The notes beneath the pieces were generated by a model. The model made no database searches, was not told the origin of the DNA, and saw nothing but the letters and a program-made list of their open reading frames with translations. DNA of 64,000 nt, taken from positions 41,628,912-41,692,911 of the forward strand of contig CP137669.1 of NCBI GenBank assembly GCA_037976565.1, given 5' to 3'. Of the stretch, positions 55,301 through 64,000 are shown in pieces (positions within the stretch are counted from its first letter, which is position 1; each line of letters begins with the position of its first letter). Source of the stretch: Mesocentrotus franciscanus. Lineage: Eukaryota > Echinodermata > Echinoidea > Camarodonta > Strongylocentrotidae. The translations under genes and the position numbers were made by a program.

Positions 55301-56840
55301 CATATGGGTGTGTTAAGAGAACAGACTGTGGAATAGAATGTAGACTTGGTTTTAAAGGATACTAGTACCCGCAAGGAATTCATGGGTTTTATTTAGATCA
55401 TATTTATATACTGCATAATATATTCACTGCAAGTTATGACATCAATCATGTACAAATGTTTGTGTCCTGATAAGTGATAAAGGATATTTATGCAGAGGAA
55501 TGATATTGTAAAACCTTTGGTTGTTTTGTGTGAACTTTGCATTACTCCATAGCCTCTTGTTCTAATCTACATGTATGTTCTTTTCAAGTATCACTGGTTA
55601 GAGTGTGTAAATAAGAATTAACTTTGCTATAATTTAAAAGTCAAAATCTATTTGCATATCTTCAAGCCCCCATTTTTGTAAAATATTACTGTTTGAACAG
55701 ATGTAAAAGTTTCAAAGTATTCAATCTTCCTCATTGAGTTTGACCAGTGTTGAAAATCATTAGCCTATTACACTGTGTACTATTGCTGGAGTCTTGTCAG
55801 CAAAGGTACATTGTGATTTCATGCTTTGTATTACCAGTCAAGAAGATTTGTCAATGTCAGTTAAACATGCAACATATTTTCCTTTGCTGGGTTTACGGTG
55901 GCTTTATTTGAGATGAGTCTCAGTGACAGCTCAAAATATTCAAACTCTCATTATGTAGTCTGAGATAATGAAAGCAATGTCTCAATTCATCATGGACTAA
56001 TTTGGATGGCCTTATGTCCTTTGAACCATCCAGTGATACAAGACAAAGAGCGTCCAAATAAATTGTTTTTACATTCACAAAATAACTCATGCTAGTGCGT
56101 ACTACCCTCTCTTATGACCTGTATACTTCAAATTTGAGAAAATCTTTAAAATTGGTGCAATCTCATGTCATGAGCCTTTAATCTTTTGGACAGTTATCAA
56201 GTTTAAAACTTTGTGATCTTTATGGTAAAATAGCATACAGGTATTCTCCTTTTCATTACATCTCTTTTGGTTTGATTCTTTCACATATCTATTCCAAAAT
56301 GTTTGAAATGATTGTGGGGATTTTTGAGCTAGTCATTTTGGGCCTCCTTGGAGATGTTTCCTAATCAGCTCTGTCCTCTCATGCAGACCATTTTTATTCT
56401 TGGTGAATAAAACGAAGGAAAAATATCTGCATGATTCCTGGGGAATATAAGTTTGTCTAAATACCCTTTAACATTTTGATCCTATTCACTTACAACTCTG
56501 TGTATTGAGGGTAAAGATACGGACAGTTGAGAAAGAGTCATTATAATTTGGAGGATTACTACTTAGTAAACTTTGATACAGTCACACAGAGAAGCAGCAT
56601 CCACATAGATGTGTTGAACAAAATGCATATAATTTTATTTTGTTTTTCTTGCCAGCCAGTGCATCAGAAATGTATGATGACTAGAAATCTACATTCTGAC
56701 AAAGAAATGTATATTGTAGGTGTTTTCAAGCAGCTCAGGTTGTGTCATTAATTGTTGTTTTTGTGGATCATTTGACTGTGAAAAGCTTGATTGATATTTT
56801 AAGAGCAAAAGCTTTCATGAAATGAAACTCTTATCCCCAC

Positions 56841-56860
56841 CCCCTCTCTCTCTCTCTCTC

Positions 56861-56891
<31 letters not shown>

Positions 56892-56892
56892 G
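56841..56892. repeat. CT-rich microsatellite, unit 3
   Basis: Counterpart of 45,296-45,343. Confidence 0.9.
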
Positions 56893-57239
56893 CACATGCC
56901 TCTTTCATCCTTCTGACCCTACTGTTAGCTTTTTAATCTTAGCAATTGCAAGTATATAAATACAATATTGTTTGTCATCATTGCCATTGTATAGAATACT
57001 TTCTACTCTAATTCTGTATTTGCCCTTCTGATTTCATATCAGTGATCTACTAGTATTCATACTTTCCATGTACACCCTGATCAGTGACTCTTATCATGTT
57101 GCTACCACAGTAACGATGTTAATTCGACTAAATATTGAAAATCTTTCTAAACCATAAATCAAATAATTGGTTCATTTAACAGATTGTAGGTTAAAGATCT
57201 ACGATCACAAAACTTTTAAAAGCGTACATTCGTCGACAT

Positions 57240-57932
57240 TCAAATACTAAAGCCGGTGCAGTTAACTTTAACATGGTACGTATCCGAGACCTTGTACAAG
57301 TTCTTAGCCTCTTTTGTGATTCCATGAACAGTCATAGTATTTTTATCCCTGAGTGAACAGGTGTCGGTTTTCCCTCCCCAGCTCTTGAAGCCCTTGTGTC
57401 CGATGGGACCATAACCTAACCGTTTAAAGGCATCATCAACATGGATGTTCGCAGTGACTCCTGGTACAGATTAGGTACGGTTTGAGGCCGTCGTGTTCAA
57501 GTATTGTTGGGGAATATCGTATGCTGGAATAGAGCCACGCGACCCAACAAAAACAAATGGCAGAGCTTTTCCCTGACTTCCTAGGCTTTTTATGTAGGAG
57601 ATGATGTTGTTGAAGTTAACAAACATGTCTTCGTCACCTTGGTAAAAGTACTTTGCATGCCGACAATTTTCTGATATCCACTTTAACCCCAAGATTACTT
57701 TGAGTGTCAGGTTCTGAAATGTTCCGTGGCAACTGACTCGGATAAGATCACCATACTGGATATATTCCTGGCGCAATTGATTTCTAAGTTCATCCGTTTC
57801 TGAAGACATCTCGCCCATCACGAAGACACATCGGATGGTCTCTCCTAACACCTTCTAATTCTTACACCAGGTTTCCCTGATGGTTTTTCGCATTTTACCA
57901 TGACTCGGTGGCGTACTAATCAGAACGATCAT
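57240..57932 (-). pseudogene. GT31 beta-1,3-glycosyltransferase fragment, copy 4
   Basis: Same organisation as copies 1-3: first block ending RETWCKN, TAG at 57,855-57,857, open stretch 57,471-57,851 with NLTLK and YQGDEDMFVN, TAA at 57,471-57,473, tail to TGA at 57,240-57,242. It lacks the private frameshift of copy 3 and carries SQGKALPFVFVG where copies 1 and 2 read SQGKDLPFVFVG. Non-functional for the same reasons: two in-frame stops, no membrane anchor, and the acceptor-site part after VFVGSRG largely absent. Confidence 0.8.
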
Positions 57933-58670
57933 GACTTCTCGCCAATGCCTTGTTCTTGTTCGCGTTCTGACTCTTATTATTCTTCTTCTTCCCCAAAATC
58001 ACGTTCGTTTTGCACGTAGTGCATGTAATCCCTGTCTAGGTCCCTTCCTTGATCCCGATTTCTTTCCAAATGTACTTCTTCCTTCGTATCTCCACTATCC
58101 TTGATGCTACAGACTTCTAACAAATTCCTCTAGATAGTCTAAGAGATGTCCTTTAACCTGCGGCGTTTAATAACCTGCCCATCTAAAATGCCATCTTCAT
58201 ACTCGAAATTCTAATCCGAAATCGAATCCGTCGAAAATCGCTAAAATTCTTGAAAATTTGACCCCTAAGACCGTAAATTGCACGCATGATATAAATATCG
58301 CCCTCTAAGTTCTGAAAACGGCTTTCCGTATGTGGCGGTAGGTCCATTGTGCTTAGCCAAACCTGTTCCCTTCTTGCACGCAGTGCTTGCGAGCCCTATC
58401 TACGTCCCTTCCTGTATCCCAATTCCTTTCACATTTCGTAGTCATAGTCTCTATCATCCCATCAATGTCACTGAACTCTTCGTCTTCAGAAATCACTCTT
58501 GCGTGACCGTCCAGGCGCCATTTTGTCTTTTCGGGGCGTTTTGAAGTCTTTCTTTCGGCCTAGCTATCTCCACTAGCTATCCTAGATGCTACAGTCTTCT
58601 AACAAATTGCTCTGGCTAGTCTAAGCGAGGCTCTTTCCTCTGCCACGTAAAAACACGGGCGTCAATGCAT

Positions 58671-58795
58671 GCACATTCATTTTCATTCATTCATTTTATT
58701 TCCAATTCTCGTAAAAAATACATTCAACAATATACATCAATATATTATACATATAAGAAAATATTTATATACAAATAATATGGAGGAGCCAGCAG
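58671..58795 (-). repeat. LINE/SINE 3' tail insert, unit 4
   Basis: Same insert and position as in the other units; sequence matches unit 3. Confidence 0.5.
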
Positions 58796-61700
58796 AGGCC
58801 ATCGTTCTGATACGATTGCAATTCTAGTCTTCGTCTTCTCCTTGATCTTATGCCAAAACCCCCATTCGTTTTGCATGCAGTGCTTGTTATTTCTATACGT
58901 TGGTCCGTTTCTCCAACTAATTTCCTTTCAAACGTACCTCGTAAGCGTAATCTCCGGCATCCAATCTAGGTCACCTGACTCTTTGTATTTCTAAATCACT
59001 CATGCGTAACCGTCCAGGCGCCATTTTGTTCTCTTCTAGTCCGTTTTAAGGCCTTTCTTTCTTCCTTTGTACCTTCACTATCCTCGATTCTACAGACTTC
59101 TCACAAATTCTTCTAGATAGTCCAAGAGATGTTCTTTCATCTGCGATGCATAACCTAGCCTTTAAAATGCCATCTTCGTACTCGAATTCAAATCCGAAAT
59201 CGAATCCGTCAAAAATCGCTAAAAGTCTTTAAAATGTTACCCCTAATAATCGGATATTGCAATAATGTTCTCATATCAATCATGTTTTGGCCTAATTCTT
59301 TACAGTTTCTTAATCTTAACATTGCACATAGCCATGCCGAATTTCACGCACCAATTTCATACTCGAAATTCGAATCCCAAAACGACTCCAGCATAAATCG
59401 CTCAATTTTTGTATACAAATGTTCCCTAAAAAACCGTAAAATGTCAAATCTTTCACATATTAATTCAATTTTGTCTCAAACTTTTATAGTAACTGAATCT
59501 ATTCATTGCACACACCCCGGCCAAATGTTACACTTCAATGGTTCTGCATGATATAAAGAGCGCCCTCCAAATTTCTGAAATTTGCTTTCTTTCTGTGGCC
59601 GTAGCTCCATATGCCTGGCCAAACCCGTACCCTTTTTTGGATTTAGATACTTCAAGATATGCCCTTTCTAGCCAAATACAAAAATATATACCCTATCATT
59701 GACCGACTTTGCGAAAATTGCCCTCCGAATTTGCAGTTTTGCGAGTCCTATCTAGGTCCCTTCCTCTATCCCAATTCCTTTCAAACTTCGTAGGCATAGT
59801 CTCTAGCATCCCATCAAGGTCACTGAATTCTTCGTTCTCCGAAATCACTCATGCGTGACCGTCCAGGGTTCATTTTGTCCGTTTCGGGGCGTTTTTGAAG
59901 CCTTTCTTTCGGCCTACCTATCTCCACTATCCTAGAAGCTACAGACTTCTAACAAATTGGTCTAGATAGTCCGAGAGATTTTCTTTCGTTTGACACGTAG
60001 AAAAACGGGTGTCAATGCATGCACATCGTCCTGATACAATTACAGTTCTAGGTGTCCTACTGTGTTTGTTCTGTAATCCAGCTCAAAGATTGATTGACTT
60101 TTGCATTTTTTTGAGGGGAGGGGGTGAAAGCGTAATGCGAAGGGTAAAATATATTTTCTTGATACTTAAGAAAATTGCCATTTTGTCTGCAACCTATTGG
60201 TGTATTACTCTATTGTGAATAATTTATTTTTTGTCTAAACCTAATTTGTTTATAGTATATATGCGCTCACTTCATATACATTTTTTACTTTGTCCACTTA
60301 CCAGTTTTCCCATGGCCTACTGATCTAATGCAAAATTACTTTATTATTCATTTGGTCTGATTAAACAACGTGTGGGCAGACAGCCAGTCATGGACTATTT
60401 TCCCTCCCTAATATAAGACCAAATGGAACTTAGACAAAATTCTTAAAGCCCTTTAGTTTACAGATAACTATAGGAGAATTGAAGAATATAATAAAAGAAT
60501 TGTGAAAGAAAAATTAGGTGTAGGCATAATAATGTTAGCTAAGTTTGATAATTGAAAAACTTGTGGGCAAATTTAGGAATTTACACACTGGATATTGTAC
60601 CGGTATTTTATTTTAGAGTTTAGACCAAATGACAGTTGACCTTTTCAACTCCGTAGAGGTCACTGATCAGTTTTCTAATAGTCCATTATATTTGTGATTG
60701 ATGTATAATCACATGGACTGTTGCAGTGGAAATTCAACGTAAATAATATGCATTACATGTATTCAATATTGAATCAGGGATGCAGTATTTTTGGTTGCTT
60801 GATTACAGAGAGCAATTGAATTTGAGAAGTTTGGGGTAAAATATTGAATATGATGATTATCCAAATCTACTTAGATTGAAATATTTTGTTATAGTCAAGT
60901 TGATTTTAACGCATTTGTTTCCAAGTTTATACTGTTAAGACAAAGGAAAAATCAAGTTTGAAGTCTTACAAATTCTTTGGTTTCTCTGTTACTTTGTTCA
61001 TGAATCTGCTTCCACAGGGATGGATTTCATATGTCTCCCATCTATTTTCTGTTTTAAGAAGAGAACCTTTCCCCAAACTGTTTATGTAGATCATTCAATA
61101 TACTAGATTACTACCTACTGCACAGAACGATGTAACAAACGTTAATGTGCAAAATTCTGGTAAATGGTGTGATGAAGGTAAATGAGAAATTACTTAGTAT
61201 TCAAGACAGAGAGAACATGCTGTTAATTTTGATTTTATTTATTTATTTAAAGATACTATTCATGTATGTAAACACTTCACAATAAAGAGGAAGTTGCTTT
61301 GAACACACCGTACAACCCATAATTACAAAGCCATTATAGTGTACCACTCACCTGAAGAAAAAAAATTTGTGTGTAGCTAGAATGTATAAAATCAGCCCAA
61401 AAAAACTTCCTGGGATTCTATGGGTTAAGAGTTAGGAGCATGAAGACAATGAAAGATGAAATCAAACCAGACAAACAGAGCCCTGGGTTCCATGCACACC
61501 CTATTCTACTTACTTGTGGCTTTGGTGTTTATTGAGAGTGTATTTGAACTTGCAATATCTCTTTATATAAGTAATATTTAAAGCTCATATTTTGATTATA
61601 GTATGGCAAACATGAAACACCTAACATACAGAGCAAAATATTTTCTAGTGATTGGTACACTTTAATCCTTTAATGAAAAGTGAATAAATACATGGAGTAA

Positions 61701-62493
61701 TCACATATGGGTGTGTTAAGAGAACAGATTGTGGAATAGAATGTAGACTTGGTTTTAAAGGATACTAGTACCCGCAAGGAATTCATGGGTTTTGTTTAGA
61801 TCATATTTATATACTGCATAATATATTCACTGCAAGTTATGACATGAATCATGTACAAATGTTTGTGTCCTGATAAGTGATAAAGGATATATCTGCAGAG
61901 GAATGATATTGTAAAAACTTTGGTTGTTTTGTGTGAAGTTTGCATTACTCCATAGCCTCTTGATCTAATGTACATGTTCTTTTCAAGTATCACTGGTTTG
62001 AGGGTGTAAATAAGAATTAACTTTGCTATAATTTAAAAGTCAATCTATTTGCATATCTTCAAGCCCCCATTTTTGTAAAATATTACTGTTTGAACAGATG
62101 TAAAAGTTTCAAAGTATTCAATCTTCCTCATTGAGTTTGACCAGTGTTGAAAATCATTAGCCTATTACACTGTGTACTATTGCTGGAGTCTTGTCAGCAA
62201 GGTACATTGTGCTTTCATGCTTTGTATTACCAGTCAAGAAGATTTGTCAATGTCAGTTAAACATGCAACATATTTTCCTTTGCTGGGTTTACGGTGGCTT
62301 TATTTGAGATGAGTCTCAGTGACAGCTCAAAATATTCAAACTCTCATTATGTAGTCTGAGATAATGAAAGCAATGTCTCAATTCATCATGGACTAATTTG
62401 GATGGCCTTATGTCCTTTGAACCATCCAGCGATACAAGACAAAGAGCGTCCAAATAAATTGTTTTTTTACATTCACAAAATAACTCATGCTAG

Positions 62494-62790
62494 CCCGTAC
62501 GGTGCCAGATAAAAATGTCAGAGGTAAAAATGTCAGAGGAAAAAATGTCAGAGGAAAAAATGTCAAGAGGTAAAAATGTCAGAGGTAAAAATGTCAGAGG
62601 TAAAAATGTCAGAGGTAAAAATGTCAGAGGTAAAAATGTCAGAGGAAAAAATGTCAGAGGTAAAAATGTCAGAGGTAAAAATGTCAGAGGTAAAAATGTC
62701 AGAGGTAAAAATGTCAGAGGTGAAAATGTCATTTTCACCTCTGACATATACCTCTGACATTTTTACCTCTGACATTTTTACACCGAGCCG
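62494..62790. mobile_element. 297-bp insertion: 15-bp minisatellite with inverted closing copies
   Basis: Units 1-3 read CATGCTAG|TGCGTACTACC here; unit 4 has 297 extra bases. The insert opens GTACGGTGCCAGATAAAAAT, then about 15 units of AGAGGTAAAAATGTC (62,514-62,740, a few with AAAAA or AAGAGG variants). It closes with three inverted units (ACCTCTGACATTTTT) and CACCGAGCCG. The end motifs CGGTG...TAAAAATGTC and GACATTTTTACACCG are inverted. The plus-strand MSEVK-repeat frames are pure periodicity. Confidence 0.8.
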
Positions 62791-63536
62791 TGCGTACTAC
62801 CCTCTCTTATGACCTGTATACTTCAAATTTGAGAAAATCTTTAAAATTGGTGCAATCTCATGTCATGAGCCTATAATCTTTTTGGACAGTTATCAAGTTT
62901 AAAACTTTGTGATCTCTATGGTAAAATAGCATACAGGTTATCTCCCTTTTCATTACATCTCTTTTTGGTTTGATTCTTTCACATATCTATTCCAAAATGT
63001 TTGAAATGATTGTGGGGATTTTTGAGTTAGTCATTTTGGGCCTCCTTGGAGATGTTTCCTAATCAGCTCTGTCCTCTCATGCAGACCATTTTTATTCATG
63101 GTGAATAAAACGAAGGAAAATATCTGCATGATTCCTGGGGAATATAAGTTTTTCTAAATACCCTTTAACATGTTGATCCTATTCACTTACAACTCTGTGT
63201 ATTGAGGGTAAAGATACGGACAGTTGAGAAAGAGTCATTATAATTTGGAGGATTACTACTTAGTAAACTTTGATACAGTCACACAGAGAAGCAGCATCCA
63301 CATAGATGCGTTGAACAAAATGCATATAATTTTATTTTGTTTTTCTTGCCAGCCAGTGCATCAGAAATGTATAATGACTAGAAATCTACATTCTGACAAA
63401 GAAATGTATATTGTAGGTGTTTTCAAGCAGCTCAGGTTGTGTCATTAATTGTTGCTTTTGTGGATCATTTGACTGTGAATAGCTTGATTGATATTTTAAG
63501 AGCAAAAGCTTTCATGAAATGAAACTCTTATCCCCA

Positions 63537-63593
63537 CCCCCTCTCTCTCTCTCTTTCTCTCTCTCTCCCTCTCTCTCCCTCTCTCTCTCTCTC
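63537..63593. repeat. CT-rich microsatellite, unit 4
   Basis: Counterpart of 45,296-45,343; the longest of the four. Confidence 0.9.
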
Positions 63594-63793
63594 TACACAT
63601 GCCTCTTTCATCCTTCTGACCCTACTGTTAGCTTTTTAATCTTAGCAATTGCAAGTATATAAATACAATATTGTTTGTCATCATTGCCATTGTATAGAAT
63701 ACTTTCTACTCTAATTCTGTAATTGCCCTTCCAATTTCATATCAGTGATCTACTAGTATTCATACTTTCCATGTACACCCTGATCAGTGACTC

Positions 63794-64000
63794 TCTTTAT
63801 AACACATTTCATAATCCACCTTTAAAAAAAATAATAATAGTACAATTGTTTGACCTAAAATTGATATATAAAACACATTCCATATAGGGCTGGTATTAGA
63901 GTTTAATGTTCATGTTTGTTTTTATTTAAGTAATGATTGTCAGAGCTTTTTAAAGGCTAGTCCTGTTATTAAATGCAAACAAAATTAGGTACATTGCATT
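63794..64000. other. Right flank of the tandem block, nothing recognised
   Basis: AT-rich sequence not found in the units; no coding signal. Confidence 0.4.

Larger units (their letters stand above)
50688..57089 (+). repeat. Tandem segmental duplication, unit 3 (6,402 bp)
   Basis: Full-length unit including the 53,322-53,390 segment that unit 1 lacks and the 1.3 kb that unit 2 lacks. It shares many small variants with unit 4 (for example TTTCCGTATGTGGCGG, TTTATATACAAATAATATGG, CACACCCCGGCC), so units 3 and 4 appear to be the most recent pair. Confidence 0.9.
57090..63793 (+). repeat. Tandem segmental duplication, unit 4 (6,704 bp)
   Basis: Last unit. Closest to unit 3, but with a 297-bp minisatellite insertion at 62,494-62,790 and several private substitutions in its last 2 kb (for example GATATATCTGCAGAGG, TCATGGTGAATAAAACG). 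It ends after CCTGATCAGTGACT and is followed by unrelated sequence from 63,794. Confidence 0.9.

Noticed and set aside
62490..62812. Long open frames of repeating MSEVK or FTSDI pentapeptides
   Set aside because: The 15-bp period is a multiple of three, so all frames stay open; no start context or unique sequence.

Overview
This window looks like repeat-dense euchromatin of an AT-rich metazoan genome. It is most plausibly a marine invertebrate deuterostome such as an echinoderm. That placement is inferred from the repeat types (rolling-circle elements, TIR elements, a tRNA-derived SINE, LINE remnants), the intron-containing atlastin fragment and the GT31 fragments; nothing in the sequence proves the species. 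There is no bacterial-style gene organisation. Nearly all open frames are short and lie inside repeats.

Layout. (1) 1-8,386: remnants of minus-strand LINEs, one split by a 941-bp TIR element with a clean TAA duplication; a 21-bp minisatellite; two foldback elements; degenerate tandem repeats with a C-rich minisatellite. (2) 8,387-8,886: a 500-N assembly gap. (3) 8,887-11,518 and 17,101-30,628: a head-to-tail array of a non-autonomous rolling-circle (Helentron/HINE-like) element. Units abut exactly at a hairpin plus CTAG|T end. They share a ~1-kb core but carry one of three interchangeable 3' modules, one of which holds a tRNA-Gly-like sequence with Pol III A and B boxes and a T-run. (4) 11,519-17,100, between the array blocks: two TTAA-flanked TIR elements sharing one TTAA, a palindrome, a ~336-bp tandem duplication, and the 3' end of a second hairpin-CTAG family. 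(5) 31,120-31,496: an atlastin-like exon (three-helix bundle and transmembrane hairpin) with a splice acceptor but a frameshift in the second membrane segment. (6) 31,556-34,622: a ~3-kb imperfect inverted duplication built around a PIF/Harbinger-like TIR pair. (7) 35,236-38,262: a 128-bp satellite with a palindromic core, an older diverged copy of the downstream repeat, MITE ends and a tRNA-derived SINE. (8) 39,227-63,793: four tandem copies of a 5.1-6.7-kb segment, each holding the same broken beta-1,3-glycosyltransferase (GT31) fragment on the minus strand.

No pathway is encoded here. The only recognisable host coding material is the damaged atlastin exon and four copies of one dead GT31 fragment. 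The main interest is structural: how the rolling-circle array grew and swapped tails, and how an already dead glycosyltransferase was copied four times. All comparisons were made by eye, so identities, unit borders and family names beyond the quoted motifs are approximate.
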